Notes: generated by a model not told the origin, from the letters alone. Shown: positions 1-13,193, numbered from the stretch's first letter. The stretch: 64,000 bases of DNA from Limonium bicolor (GCA_023374045.1 CM041777.1:479485594-479549593), one strand, 5' to 3'. Numbers and translations are program-made.

Positions 1-2285
1 ACTTCCCTAGCAGGAAGCAGGATGCAGCAACTTATCATGAAATCCGATACTACATTTAGTATGTAACCTAACGGTGGATAGTGCTCAAAGAACCAGAATC
101 TTATAGGGATGACCTGCAGATGAGTAAGAGTACAAATAATGAACTGAGGCATTAAGCGCTAAGAGCCTACGAGCCAAGGATGTTAACCACATCAGAGCCC
201 GAAGCGGAGTAAGTTATAAGAGAGCTTGCTTAAGCCACGAAGGGACTACAATTTTTAGATATGGACGGTTACCAAACCTATAACTTAGAATGGGAAGAAC
301 ATTACCAAGAAAGGGTACCAATGAGAATATTGAGATAATGCTAAGGACAGGAGCGGAGAATGAACCATGCCTTTTAGGGTGGGGATACCTCTCCTTGTTG
401 TGAGGCCATGAGTGGGAATGAACCCCTCAAAAGGGCTTTCACATATTAGAGATAAAATACACTTTATTTAAAAAATGGAAACTATGAACTTTGAGATTAC
501 CTTAGAACATACCAGATACACTTGAGTAATAAGGAAGGTTGCACAGATAGACCACATATCCAACACCCAGGATGTAAGAATTAGTAATGGCCAGAGATAA
601 ACATTGTGAGTGCACAACATGGCACGTCAAGTGACCAATGCTCAGAAGAGCTTGTGATTCAATGGATGACTTCTTCAGGAACCGGTTAAATTACATGGTA
701 GATAACATCACTAAGGATGAAAGAAAGCGAGAGAAATTAGCCTACTTACGAATCTGAGATTGGAACAGAACACCTTCGTATTAAGAATCAACTATTTTAC
801 AGCACGGTATGACAACCGCCATACACCAGAATGAGAGGACTCCCAGTGTGTTACTCCAAGAAGGGATTGAGTATAAGGTAAGACATGAGAATAAGTGAAT
901 AAGAGGTTGCACCATCAATGGGCAACATAGTAAGAACCAACTACCACGGTAGTAGTGGTCGTGAGTACAATAGTTAGAAAGGTAGATTAAGTCATGGTGC
1001 GCGGTAAGGCGACCATTATGTATGAGCCGTCAAATATTGACACTGAGGCAATTAGATTAATGAGTTAAGACCAGCATAAGTAAGAAAATAAGATGGTAGA
1101 CGAACTGAGCATTGATGCCAGTAGTCTGGACCTGGTTAGGTAAGATTTCGCAGGAAGCACACTACCAATTCCTTAAGGAACTGGAAGTGCGTTCCTAGTA
1201 GCATAAAAATGAGAAACAAGATAAGAGGCTCTACGGAAAGAGACCTCAATTATTAAGAGACCGAATCAGTACGGGATACAGTAAGAGCTAGAGCATACAA
1301 TACCAAGAACACAATAATGGATTTCCCTTGATTAACTTCAAGAAGAACAATAAATGTTATTATGGAACGATGAAGAGGAGATCGACAACAGAATACTTCA
1401 TAATTAGCAATAGCTAAACGTGTGACGGACACTATGAGTTTACTAAAACGAGACGTGGGACGACTGCACCCCACAGGGGCTTGCAGGCCTGACACGCTCA
1501 TTTATGAGTTAGTTGGGTAAGTAGTAATGTACCAGTAAGGTACCCCATGCATGTAGACGAGTAGTGGAAGGAACACGGGAGGTATTCGACTCCGTACCAC
1601 GGACAACGACGCAAGATCACACAAGAGCAGCTACTACCACAGACAGTCGAAGAGAAGAATTCAGTTGAACCAGCAACACAGAGAAACCAGAGAACAGATA
1701 ATTAAGGACTATGAAGTGCGAGAAGCACGGATTGTTAAGTATAGACATCGGACATGTCTTAAGATGTAAGGGATTAAGACTGTAAAGCACAATATGCACT
1801 AAACAGTAGTTTCAGACTAAGAATCATCCTCAGACCAAAGGTCAGTTGGGGAGAACGATTTAGACATTCGAGAAAATACTAAGAGTATGAGCATAAGATC
1901 TTCAAGGAGAATAAATAGACGAGTTACAACTCAATAAGGCCGTGTATATATAAAGATAACACGTGCCCATTGAGAGACCAATATTCCTAAACTGTAAGGA
2001 GGCAGAAGGATATACAATACTATGGACGATTAGAAAGGCAGTTAAGCCTAAGATTATCAGAGTCGTGCAGCGGAAGCTAGCAGATCACTACCTTTGAGAT
2101 TAGACCAAACTAAGTTAAGGAAATGGTATAAGTACCATTAAGAATCCTCGATACAGAGACTAAGTCATTTCTGATCGAATTATAAGTAAGATAGATGACG
2201 TGGAAGCTAGAATGCTTGGTGAGAATTAGACATCTTGAACTTATGTTCAAAGATGATGTGACGCTGATTACGTGGGCGTAATCCA

Positions 2286-2300
2286 TTTTAAGGGGGGTAG
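2286..2300 (+). promoter_or_regulatory. Second, internal polypurine-like tract of element A
   Basis: The sequence TTTTAAGGGGGGTAG is identical in its purine core to the terminal polypurine tract at 3447-3463, but lies about 1.16 kb upstream of the LTR. The equivalent site exists in element D at 43545-43559 on the minus strand. A central plus-strand primer is one reading; a relic of an older LTR junction is another. Confidence 0.5.
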
Positions 2301-3069
2301 AGCGAAAACCGCTTAGCGTATGTTTGTGTACTGAGTACATAAACTACGGGGTGCATGGCACAAAATAATTTGAGAATATGTTTTACATAAACATTTTGAG
2401 ATAAATCATGGTTATTGCACACAGAAGATGTGAATACCATACATATTAAGTACCTATCTTGTTAACTCCGGTGTGAGTACAAGTTAAGAGAATTAAGGAA
2501 GAGGTTTAAGGAGACTTAAGAAATAAGGAATATATATGAGGTATGAGTCGATATGAGACTATGTGTGAGATATGAATAAGATAACACTATGAGATACAAT
2601 TTGACATGAGTATGAGGAAGGAAATTGAAATGCTATGAGATATAAGATGGTGAGAATTGGTATGGGACAGTTATAGAACTTAGTAGGAATTTAAGTCTTG
2701 GGGTAATTACTAAGAGATGAATTGGGAATGTCGATGGACTGAGTCCACACTTTGGAGATGTATTGATTATGATTAGAAGAACTAAAAAGATAGAAAATTG
2801 GACATGAGTGAATTATTTGGATGTTTGAAAATGACGTGGGAGGTGGAACTTGATTTTCTAGGGATCAAGGGAAACCGAACACAAATTGGAGTGGAAGGAT
2901 GGTTCTACACTGATGCTGATCACATCAGGGTAGGATGATTCCTGAAACTCCCTACCAGTGGTCACAATTTAATTACACTAAGGATAGAGGCCTTAGGATA
3001 AAATGGAATTGGAGTTGATTGTATTTTTAATTAGAATAATTATTCCTCACATGACCTCGTAAAAAGGAT

Positions 3070-3222
3070 TACCTTTTTACTGAGTCTCGCCCATGAAGTC
3101 GAGGACGCACGAGCCTTTGTCTTTGGACCGGTGACATGGGGAGAGCAGCATGTTTTGTACTCTGGCCCATGGTGACGAGGACGAATGAGCCATTGTCTAT
3201 GGACCGGTGACATGGGAGAATA
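3070..3222 (+). repeat. 76-bp tandem duplication in element A internal region
   Basis: Two diverged copies of a unit of about 76 bp each end in GGACCGGTGACATGGG (second copy starts at 3201, first at 3125). One copy of this block is recognisable in element D near 42690-42730 on the opposite strand, so the duplication looks specific to A or lost in D. Confidence 0.6.
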
Positions 3223-3446
3223 CGATGGAAGTTATGTGAATGTTTTAATCATCAAAAAGGAACAAAAGAATTTTGAGTGCTATACATGCGTAAGCATATT
3301 GTGTGATATTTAAGAATAAGCATATGGTGGACTTAAGGATTCAATGAGTTTAAGTATACATAAGTATGATCTATATGATCTAAGGAATGAGGTAATACAT
3401 GTATTCTAATGAGATGAGATGCATGGGAACTTTGGGGACAAAGTTC

Positions 3447-3463
3447 TTTTAAGGGGGGTAGAT
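3447..3463 (+). promoter_or_regulatory. Polypurine tract (plus-strand primer site) of element A
   Basis: TTTTAAGGGGGGTAGAT lies directly before the LTR start TGAAATACCCC. Its position and purine run are those expected for the primer of plus-strand DNA synthesis. The same sequence flanks the LTR of element D on the other strand (42145-42161). Confidence 0.8.
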
Positions 3464-3728
3464 TGAAATACCCCAAACCTAAGTATGCTAAGTAAACATC
3501 AAATTATGATGTAGTAAGGCTAGAATATGCCTTAGAAAGATTGGTAGACAATTTAAACCAAGGAAAACACAAGAAAGTGCCTTAAGGGCAATCAGGGCAA
3601 AAACATGCTCTAAACTTGGAGTGACTTTGATTAGCACCCAAATACCATTATAAGACTTTAGTAATATGCTAATGGACATTTTAAATCAATTAGAAAAGAA
3701 AACCAAGCTTGAAAACAAGTTAAAACAT

Positions 3729-3762
3729 AAAATGTGCTTTAAGAAGTCTTAAAGCACATTTT
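3729..3762. repeat. Perfect 15-bp-stem palindrome in U3 of LTR A
   Basis: Arm AAAATGTGCTTTAAG, loop AAGT, then the exact reverse-complement arm. It lies 265 bp from the LTR start. The same arms occur in LTR B (15085-15118, loop ACTC), and a 10-bp core occurs in both D LTRs (41697-41720 and 51276-51299). Arms are conserved while the loop changes. It may bind a factor as a DNA palindrome or fold if transcribed. Confidence 0.8.
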
Positions 3763-4082
3763 TGAGAAATTGTCTTAGAATTGAGTTTTGAGTGGATAGA
3801 TGTCCATCATTACTCTTTAATCAACATGTGTACTAATTAGTATCACATTAGGAAGTCTAAATCAATGGGAAACCAAAAATTTCATGAATATGTGCACTAA
3901 TTAGTGAATAGTGCCAAATAGTGCCCAAATTAAGCTTAAGTCAACATAAGTCAATGAGATGGTCAACTAAGACCATAAATATCTCCAATTACAAGAGGGG
4001 GCCAGTTTTTGATGTGAGGAGTCACCACATGACTAAGCAAATAAAGGAAAAGAAGAGTAAAAGAGAGAATAGTACTATTTGC

Positions 4083-4091
4083 TTTATAAAA
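4083..4091 (+). promoter_or_regulatory. Candidate TATA box of LTR A
   Basis: TTTATAAAA lies about 620 bp into the LTR and is followed about 30 bp later by a CT-rich stretch (CCTCTCTCCTCTCTTC) typical of plant leaders. Similar AT-rich sites precede the equivalent position in LTR B (14754-14762, minus) and D (50936-50946, minus). If used, U3 is short and R very long, so the hairpin array is transcribed. Confidence 0.45.
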
Positions 4092-6181
4092 GCAAAATAC
4101 CTTATATTAGCCTACCTCTCTCCTCTCTTCTTCATTTCTCTTCTTCTTCCACGGTTCTCTTCTTCTTTTCCTCTGTTCCAAACCGTCCCAAGCAGCCTCC
4201 ATGGTTGCCTCATCTTCAAATGTTCATAACTTACTCATTTTAGCTCCAAATCAAAAACTAAACACATATATCTCTTAGTTAGACCAAGACCTTGCTTCCT
4301 ATCTTTTCAAATCTTTCAAAGCTCCATTTTGGTTCCAAGAGGAAACTCCATTGATGGAGGAAAATCAAGTTTGAAGAGCTCATTAGCTTCTCCATTCTCT
4401 TAAGGTAAAGAAAATGTAAGAAAAACCAAGTTTCCATCATCTTCCTTATATGGCCGGAAATTCCTTCTCATGGGGCCTTGTTTTTATGCCTTGTTCTAGC
4501 TTGTTTTATTCACCAAGGACTAGTGGAGGTCCTCTTTCATTCAATGCCCAAGTCTACCTTGAGACTTTAAAGGTAATCATCCACTTTTATGCCTTAGAAC
4601 ACATTTCTAACCTAGGGTTTCATTCCTTGAGGTTAGTGTATTGTTTAGTACTCATGTGAGTCATTGAATATTGATTAGAACATTGGCAAGGGGAATTTAA
4701 GTGGTGACCGAGATCCATGCAAGAAGAAGGTCTAAGGAGGAAGATAAGATAAGCTTGAGAAAACAAGGTAAATTATTTACCTAATAGTGGTTTAAGGTTT
4801 AAGGAATGAGTTTAGATGAGTACCAATGTAGCCTAGGGCTTGCATTAGGTAATGGGTTATGTAACCTAAGAAAAAGAACTTAAACAAGCTTATGAATTTG
4901 TGACTAAGGAGCCAATGAGAATGAGTTAGTAATATAAGTTTAAGATGGATTTTAAGAGCATTATATCTACTATGAGATTGATGGGTGTATGTGCAGGTTG
5001 AAAGCTTTTATATGTGGGAAATTCAGTGTTTAAGATTAAGTCATTTAAGGGCCTAAGAGCCATGTCATTTAAGAGCCTTAGTGCTATGCAATTGAAGATT
5101 ATTGCAATATATTGAGTTTGTTGTGATGAGTTGGTTTGGGTGATGAAATATGATGAGAAAGAACTTCATGTGTGTAAGATGGTTGAATGAGGAAAACAAT
5201 GTGCGTGGGCATGATGAGATACTAGAGAAGCTATGGCGAAATTTGAGTAGAAAATAAGTGTTTAGGTGATGGTGGTGAACTAATATGACCTAAGATTTAC
5301 TAGGAGTCATAAAACAGAATTTGAGTGGAAATGAGTTAACTAAGGAGTTCTTGAGGTTTAGAATGACCTAGAGACGCCCATGAGGGAATTAGAGTTTAGA
5401 TGGGTGCATTGAACACACCAAAGTCATGGTATGAGGAATGGTAAGACTTGTGCAAATCTGGAGGAAATGATGTGTAATGCTTTGAGATGATTTAGGTATG
5501 AACTAAGAGAAGAACAAGGAGAGTTCGAGAAGTTTGTGTAAGAGGTGGTGATGTTAGTGGTGGACTAGTAAGGTTTAGTTGAATGGTAATGTGTGGACTT
5601 GGGTGATGGAAGTGAAAATGGGAGGAGGATGTTGTAAGTCGTCAAGGAAAATGACTAGAAACGTATAAGAGGGTATGATCATGAGAATGGTGAGTAAGAT
5701 GCATAAAAGAGGTGGAAATGTCTAAGGAGGGTGTTACATGGTCAGGGTAGATGAAGAACCATGTCAAGGTATTAAGGTAATGGAAAGAAATGTATAAGCA
5801 AGATTAAGAGTTTAAGAGTGATTAGTAACAAGTGAAAAGAAGAGGAATTGTGCATGGACATGCAAGATGACCTTGGAAGGTTTAACAAGCAAAGATGGAG
5901 TGCAATGATGTTAAGGAGGAGTTATATGGGTTGAAAAGAAACACTTTGGTTAATTGAAGTTTTAGGCAAAATGCATGTGAGAAATGTAAGAAAATAAGTG
6001 CTAAGTGTTGGGAGCTTTGTAAGAATTGAGTAAATGTTTGAGAAGATTTTTGGAAGTTGTTTTAATGAGTTTGGTGGAGGTTATAAGGTGGGTTTAAAGT
6101 GCCAAGATGGTGTTGGACCTATTAGGACACTTGTGGAAGAGTTTGGAATTGAAAGAGCAATTTAAGAGAAAAATCTGTAGT

Positions 6182-6464
6182 GGACCGACCCAGGGTCGAC
6201 CCAGTTTTGGGTCGGTCGGGCCATGTTGAGCCAGCCGGAATGTCTCTGGACTGGACCGACCCAGAGGGTTTGGGTCGGTCGGCTTAGCTTTGGGTCGGTC
6301 GGGCAAAAATTTAACCTAGGAAAATGGGTTCTGCAATGGACCGACCCAGAGGGTTTGGGTCGGTCGGTCTAGCTTTGGGTCGGACGGATGGGTTTCAAAA
6401 GACGGAAAAGTTTCTGAGATGGACCGACCCATAAGGTTGGGTCGGTCGGTGGGTCGGACGACCC
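6182..6464. repeat. Hairpin-module array of LTR A (4 modules)
   Basis: Modules start at about 6182, 6253, 6338 and 6421. Each has a left arm GGACCGACCC and one or two right arms GGGTCGGTC. In the second and third modules two right arms compete for the single left arm. Spacers between modules are AT-richer and unrelated in function. The array is the most GC-rich part of this LTR. Confidence 0.8.
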
Positions 6465-7766
6465 TTAAGACTTAAAAAAAAAAAAGAAACCCTAAGAGAA
6501 TTTAGTGGTATTGAGGTACCCCATTAAGGAGGCAATGATTACTAGAGGTATAAAGGCCTAGGGGATTAAGTTAAGAATAAGCTTAAAAGTTTAAGGTTAA
6601 GTTCGTAAGATTAAGTCGTAAGACTTAACGGTTGTTAGGTTGGGATCATTAAGGGTTAAGTGAGTTAAGTAAGATAAGTAAGTTGAATTGATTTAAGTGA
6701 TTAACAACCTAAAACTGAATGAATGTTTTGGACTTGGGAATTTGGGCTCCGGAAGAGAGTAAGCAACCGAACGACCAACGGTGAACGGTACAGTTCTCTT
6801 GTGACCTGCTTGCTAACGAGGTGTCCCTCGGCTTGTGTGCTATTTGTTTTTGTGTGCTCACTAAACAAGATAAAGCATGCAACCGGAATATATTATATTT
6901 ATTGTATTGTTGTGTGATGTTTGAAAACTAACACAACATACCGTGAAAACTTACTAACCAACGTTTAGTAAGGAAATGAGTGAGACTAAGGAACGCTCCC
7001 TAATATGGGACGATATAAACCGAAAGAGGTTAACCAACAAACATGGTCTTGAGACTATTACTAACTGGAACTTGAGTGAGGAAACCCGGGACCGATCTCC
7101 GGTCATGCATGCTAAGGAAAGGAGGTCGGTATCTATAGCAGATTCGACTTCCGATTAAGGACTAGTCCTCGGACTAGTAGCCTTGGGTCGGTTGACCGCC
7201 TCGGCTACATTGGACATCCAGTCCAAGGTAGGTGGCTTTAAGATGGCGTGGGGGATCTAGCCTACATCCCCAACAATTTAAGAATGTTGTTTATTGCCGG
7301 TAAGTGTCCTGCTGCTGGCTAGGGTTAACCAAGCCCTACAAAAATAAACATCGAACTAAGGGCTAACCTGTTCCCAATGAGAGAACGGTTGGCATACATA
7401 AGGTAAGGTTAGGATAAGCTGCAACCATTCCTTTTTAAAGGATGGTTTGTATTATTAAGATTAAGATAAGCTACATCCACTCCTTATTAAAGGATGGTTG
7501 TTTCTAAGATTAAGATAAGACTAAGATTGAGGTGAGATAAGGATGGACTAAGATTAAGGGGGAACATTACTTAAGGAGTTAAATAACTAACTCACTAATT
7601 AAGGGAACACATTTAAGCCGTTCATTGTGTGTGTGAACTTTGATTGTTCATATATGGATTGTTGTTTACAGCATTTACTATTATGTTGTGCACTTAATCA
7701 ACCTCCATGCTATCGACAATTAGTCGTCGTAGCCACGTTAGCTTGGGGGCCATGAGGGGATCGTAC

Positions 7767-7812
7767 CAGCATTCGTGCTGACCCCCTTTGGGGGCTGTTT
7801 TTACTACACAGG
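7767..7812 (+). other. Double stem-loop plus CAGGT block of LTR A
   Basis: Stem 1 is CAGCA-TTCG-TGCTG (7767-7780). Stem 2 is CCCCC-TTT-GGGGG (7782-7794). CAGG follows at 7809-7812. The same order occurs in LTRs B, C, D and E (partly in G), with different loops. It sits 301 bp before the LTR end, so probably near the R/U5 border. Confidence 0.6.
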
Positions 7813-8110
7813 TGTACATCAGGAGGCGGCCGTCGCAAGAGTAAGAAGAGGACACAAGTGTTAAGGATCAAGTGTGACCTACGAGTTGTGCAAGTACACT
7901 CGTATGGCAATTGAGTTAGTAAGGTGTATAGGTTGTGAGAGGATTGTAAGAAGAATATGTATTTGGTTAAGGTTGTAATGCACTATTGTTCGGTATATTC
8001 TGTAGTCAGACCGTGGCAAGGTCCTGGAGTGTAAAGAATTCCGCTGTGACATGTATATATATATGCTGTTAAGTTGCGAGACCACATTTGGATTGAGTTG
8101 GGGTGTTACA

Positions 8111-11050
8111 TTTCCCACACTTGAGGTATATTCCATACCGATATCTAGTATTCCGTGTTACTACAGTCACTTATTGCTTATCATGCCTCCACATTTGGTT
8201 CTGTTCAAGTACTCTTTCACTGGTACGACCTTGCATTTCCTATGCATCGGTCACTATGGTGTTATAAGCCGCTTTCTACTTCCACCACAATTAACATTTC
8301 CCGAATCCTAGCTATCGCACTCGATCATTACTGCACAAATGCAATACAAAACACTCAGTCATACAGAGTGTAGAGGCGTAAACTCTTGGCAGTAAATCTC
8401 CTTTGCGATTCGCAATGGAATTCACACTATGTTTCACTGAGATTCTTATCTCGTAATACTGGCTACTGGCTTACTGTCTGGTTCATTTATTAACACTTAC
8501 TGTTGTATCTCCACTGGGTTTAACTCATAACTCTGCTCATTCACCATTTTATCATTTAACAATACTTATACAATAGTCGCTTATTGCGCACTGTATCCTT
8601 ACTCATTATACAACATCATCTTACACTGCATCCGCTATTATATTAGCTTCCGCCATTACACTGGGTTTCACCACTTATTTGGCTGATTGTTGAATATGCT
8701 GTTCTTCGAGTCTTTATGCTCCTTGAGCGTTGTTCACTACACATTTAGCATCACACACCTATGGTGATTGCTATTAGACTTATTACTCTTCCGGTCTCGC
8801 AATATCGAGAGGTATCCCCACTCTTAAAGTAGTGGTTCGTTCTCCGCTCTATTCACTTGTATAACATAAACTTTCGTTATCAATAAAATGTACTTAACAC
8901 GTATTACTTGAGGCTTATAAGCCTTACTGCCTCGAGCTCTGCTCATCATAGGTTGTTCATACTCATTTACTTCTCTGTACAACATTTCATGATTCGGAGG
9001 TTGTATTGACTCCACGACAAGGTCGTTGCATCACGATTCCTTCCAAGTTGTCTCGTGGCAACTTAGGGTCCTACTGTTAAGTGGGTTCCCTTCGGTGTTT
9101 AAACCGAGTAATTGTTTCAACTCTTGCGTTTCTGTCACATTGTTTCAATCAACAATTGTTGATTCAAACACCCCTCAAGGATTGCTCCTGGGTGTTGCAA
9201 AGGTATGCCATCACGTCTGGCTTGCACTTATTGGCATGTTTAGTTAACTACGACATTTTGCGTTCTTAGCTGGGTTAACTATCCTCTTCTGTGAAGATTG
9301 ATATTCCCTGTAGTCCAGGCGATCATTTCGGGAGTTCCATCCCGTTCGTTGCACATTAATGTGTCCACATTAGGCATCTGCCTTGCCACGTACAGGCTGG
9401 GTCACCGTTCCAGCTATCATGTTTATCCCTAAGGATCCTTAAGACATATGCAATGTCTTTACATAACAGTCAGTGCTCTTCGCACTTCCTGACTCTTAAA
9501 CATTTCCTTGAAATGGATTCACTAATTCCCTTTTGTCTCGTTAACTTAACTGAGTTCCTTTACTTTAACCATTCTTGGTAATCCGTTGCTCTTGCTTGAC
9601 TTTCACTGATGTCCGTAGTATGGAGTCGACTACTTCCCGTGTCCAGACTCTACTCGTGTACATATGTGGGGTACCATGCTGATACATTGCTACTTACCCG
9701 ACTAACCCATAAGTAGGTCTGTCAGGCCCACAAGCTCCTATCGGAGTGCGGTCGTCCCATATTACAGTTGGTACACTCGTAGTGTCCGTCACACGCTTAG
9801 GTGAAGTATTCTATTGTCAACTCCCTTATATTATCCTGTGATAACATGCGTTCCGTGCTTCCCGAACTTAATCGAGGGAAGGTTTATCCACTGTTGTATC
9901 TTTATCAACTACCCTTGAGTTTACTTGTTTGGTTTTAAAAGAAGGTTAGAAAGAAGTATTGGTTTGAAAGAAATTTTTGGTTTTGAAAGAAAAGAGTTTG
10001 AAATCAATCCGAGTTTGAAAGAAAAATCTTCGTGGTTTCACAACGTCTTCTTGCCTTAACCAAGTCTAGCTTCTTGCTGACTGTGTATTTCCAATTATAG
10101 AGGTTAGGCTGTTAAGCCCTTCCACGGTTATGATGATCTCACTTAACTTCATGGTACTTTACTAAGTACTTTGTAGTTGTTAAAAATTTTTCCGAACATC
10201 CCTGTTATAGCAGCACTTGCCATGGCAAGTGCGCCATGCTAACTGGCTGTCGGTTCAACACACACACCGGTTGCGGTTTTGTTTTCAACCGCACCATAAT
10301 CAGTGGCCTCTTTGACCCTTACTTTGATCTTACAGTCTTAACAATAAATCTTCTCGGTGACTTCCCACTGTCTTCACATGACAATTATTAACTAGGGTGT
10401 TTCCTATTCTTGGAGACCCCCTTTTACTTAGTACTGTATCCTCTTCGTAGCCCGTTCCACGCGTTTGTCGTGGTTACTGAGACTTGTCTCTTGTTTGGGT
10501 ACTACGTTGTAGTTCCTTCATCGGTTGGTATACCGTTGGTGTATTATTTAATAATCACGGTCCCGTAGACACGCGTCTCGGGTTCCATTACTTCACTTCT
10601 TGCCTGTTGCACGGTTGGTGCGTTGCAAGCTGGTTGTCCTCGACTGCTCGACATGTCGACCCAGGTTGCCGGAAATTCCATTCTTCTATACACAAGATTC
10701 TTCATTCTTCGCTATTAAATGCGGTTAACATTGTTCAGATGAAACCGTCTCCGGGGTTCCCACTTTTCGGGATCTACCGTATGACAGGTTCTCCTTACTT
10801 ACAGCGATGTTTAATAACAGCCAGATCGGGTTTTCCCGAGTAAGATAGGACTTCCCTCTCTCTGGAGTTCTTTCCCAAGTTATAAAACAGGGATTGTGGA
10901 GGGCGGGAAGGATATAGTAGGTTTCCAGTATTCACTGGTAGTTCCTAACTAGCGTATCTCTCACGCTATCACTCAACCCTTAACCCCAAGTGCTTAAATC
11001 CTAACTCGGTACTTCCTAAGCTCGGTAATTCAGTCATCAGAGCGATACTT
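8111..11050 (-). mobile_element. Element B, internal region (PBS-proximal part)
   Basis: The sequence is colinear with 44117-46776 of element D and reads away from the PBS at 11051-11063 on the minus strand. It is cut at 8110 by the end of element A. I find no gag or pol motif. A few frames of 60-120 codons (for example 10484-10843) match non-coding D sequence and carry no domain. The remainder of B presumably lies left of the window beyond A. Confidence 0.75.
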
Positions 11051-11063
11051 CGCTCTGATACCA
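11051..11063 (-). promoter_or_regulatory. Primer-binding site of element B (tRNA-iMet type)
   Basis: The minus strand reads TGGTATCAGAGCG, the usual plant primer-binding site complementary to the 3' end of initiator methionine tRNA. It is 5 bp from the LTR end at 11069, fixing the element's orientation as minus. Confidence 0.9.
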
Positions 11064-11425
11064 CTTTCTGTAATACCCCAACCAACAACAACACACTGAA
11101 CAACAAACTGCAGCGGAAAACATACTTCATCACATTAGTTAACTCGTTGGTGTTACACGCCGTTAACCACCCACGTGGCCAACAAGGCTATTACATATAC
11201 ATTGTATCGGTCTGATGGACTAGATTCCCGAGCGACTACACATTACTATCCCTTTCCATTAACAACAACAACATACATATACCTTCCAACTGTACCGAGT
11301 ATTTACAAACCAATGCCGATAACAATTTCGGTCTTACTACACCTGCAATACATAAACAATTTAAATGGCTACCCACGTACAAACGACTACCCCGTCCTAC
11401 TCTCGAATGGCTTCCAGCTCCTTGT

Positions 11426-11482
11426 ACCTGAAATAGGAAAGAGAAGAAAGGGTGGCCCCCAAGGGGCTCAGCACCATTGCTG
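11426..11482 (-). other. Double stem-loop plus CAGGT block of LTR B
   Basis: Read on the minus strand: CAGCA-ATGG-TGCTG, then GCCCC-TTG-GGGGC, then a pyrimidine tract ending in CAGGT (plus-strand ACCTG at 11426-11430). It corresponds to the blocks in LTRs A, C, D and E. Confidence 0.6.
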
Positions 11483-12942
11483 GTATGGTAATCCCGCAGC
11501 CCGCATGCTACCGGGCCACGCACAACTATTTGTCGTCTTAGCATGCGGTTGATTACATTTAAATCATGCATGTACATCATAAACACACAACACATTACAA
11601 TCCACAACCGTGGTCACAACAAATACAGACAACACATCTACACTTAATAAATTACTCTTTGTGTTCTTTGACCCTAGAGTGTTTCTCCTCTAATGGAGCT
11701 ATTTCCTCAATAGACGACACTTACCCACTAGTCGGGTCATCCATAGACGTCTCTTTTATAACTGGGATTCATATCCATGATCCACATACTTCATATAACA
11801 ACTCATTCCACATTTTTCACGTACATATAACGCCGCATCGCAATAAGAATTGCAGCGCAACAATAACGCATAACATAACGGTAACGGTTCTCTTTACGAA
11901 CCGACCTAAACATAGTTAGTTAACTTGGAAGCCCAGAGAATGAATATACCCTCATAATATGCTTTTTACATCACTCATTACCGTCCTGTTAGTCGGACGA
12001 GTAACTTAACATAAAGATGGATTGGATATAGTGATCCGAACACACCGTACATAATCCCCAACAGACGTGAGTCAAGAGCCTTGGTTAAGCTTAGGGGTGA
12101 TCGAAGACCAATGAAGGAAGACAACCAACAGAGAGGAAGCTGAAGAAACTGTATACAACAACTCCCAAACAATGCGCGACCGGAACTACCGGATTCCTCA
12201 CCCCCCCCCCCCATAATATATATATATACAGATAAAGACTCCGCTGTGGAACCTATCACATCAGCACACAATACAGTATTACAACTGAGTTAATCACACA
12301 GAGGGTCATACATTTACAGCAACATCACACACAACATCACACAACTAACTCACGCATAGTCATGGTTAGAACGTTCCATAGATTGGAAAAAGTTATTACC
12401 GGATACCGTTCTCTTACGTTTACCTAATAATGGTTAACTAGCCTTTCATGCGCATTCGAGGTTACCGGTATCGGTACGCAAACACACAACAACAATAACA
12501 ACTGTAAACTCGTTTCATGATATATCTTATAACGTGGCAAACATACAGAAAAACACATTGGCATACAAGCCGGTGTAATCCGGTAGGACATAGGTTGTAA
12601 GAAAACCATACTGTCACCGGGGTTTCACTCTAACGTGCCATCACATGTTCCTCGTAACAACTTTGAACAACTGGTAACATTACATTTACTTTCATTAACA
12701 CCGGGGTAACTTGTTCGTTTAAAGTCTAATGCTCATGACTTACTCCCGTTAATCTGTTAAATAACTTCACATTTTTAACTTGTTTTACTTTTACATTTTA
12801 ACACAACTTTTCACCCACTCAATTATCATTATAACTCACTTAACATGTCCTTAACAATCCTATAACATCATTACTTATCAATCCCCATCATTAGATATCA
12901 TTTTCTAACCTTAAACAAAGTTTTTGGTCAAAACAGCACCTT

Positions 12943-13193
12943 GTCCGAACTTGTGTCCGGACTTCCCAAGTTCGGACACTATTCGAGGCTCAAAAGGGTG
13001 CAAACTGACGAATGTCTGAACATGCGTCCGAGCTTCCCAAGTTCGGACACTGTTCGAGGCCAAACCAGGGAATAGAGATGGGTGTGTCCGAACTTCCAAA
13101 TTCGGACGGTAGTTCGGACGCAGCTTTAAAACTCAAGAAACTTACACGCAACAGGGCATGTCCGAACGTCCAAGTTCGGACGGAAGTTCGGAC
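12943..13193. repeat. Hairpin-module array of LTR B (4 modules)
   Basis: Modules start at 12943, 13014, 13086 and 13160 (spacing 71-74 bp). Arms are GTCCGAAC and GTTCGGAC. The first module has two left arms and one right arm; the last two have one left and two right arms. The arm sequence differs from LTRs A, C and D, but resembles F and H. Confidence 0.8.

Larger units (their letters stand above)
1..3446 (+). mobile_element. Element A, internal region (non-coding, LARD-like), left part outside window
   Basis: This is internal sequence of a plus-strand long-LTR retrotransposon, ending at the polypurine tract before its 3' LTR. It is colinear, in opposite orientation, with the internal region of element D (42145-46776). 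Shared blocks include the internal polypurine-like site, a stretch around 2880-2960 and a block near 3125 (GGACCGGTGACATG). Every frame is broken by stops. I see no gag, protease, reverse transcriptase, RNase H or integrase motif, and no open frame above about 80 codons. Either it is a non-autonomous LARD-type derivative or its polyprotein has decayed beyond recognition. Shared non-coding blocks in A, B and D favour the first. Confidence 0.75.
3464..8110 (+). mobile_element. Element A, 3' LTR (4.65 kb)
   Basis: The LTR runs from TGAAATACCCC to GGTGTTACA, matching in inverse orientation the TGTAACACCCC...GGTATTTCA ends of LTRs B, C and D. It holds a U3 palindrome (3729-3762), a TATA-like site (4083-4091) followed by a pyrimidine-rich leader, a hairpin array (6182-6464), and a double stem-loop plus CAGGT block (7767-7812). 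The right flank is element B internal sequence, so A probably inserted into B; its other LTR and target duplication lie outside the window. Small open frames inside (for example 3921-4229) have no recognisable product. Confidence 0.85.

Noticed and set aside
1253..1501. Frames of 60-80 codons in the element A interior
   Set aside because: They are antisense to the element, short, not kept open in the colinear parts of B or D, and without recognisable motifs.
11051..11063. tRNA-like sequence (TGGTATCAGAGC)
   Set aside because: Only the 3'-end complement of initiator tRNA is present, next to an LTR. It is a primer-binding site, not a tRNA gene.
12199..12232. Run of 14 C followed by a TA repeat, considered as a regulatory or recombination site
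   Set aside because: It is a simple-sequence tract in LTR B, not conserved in LTR D at the same place, and prone to sequencing error.
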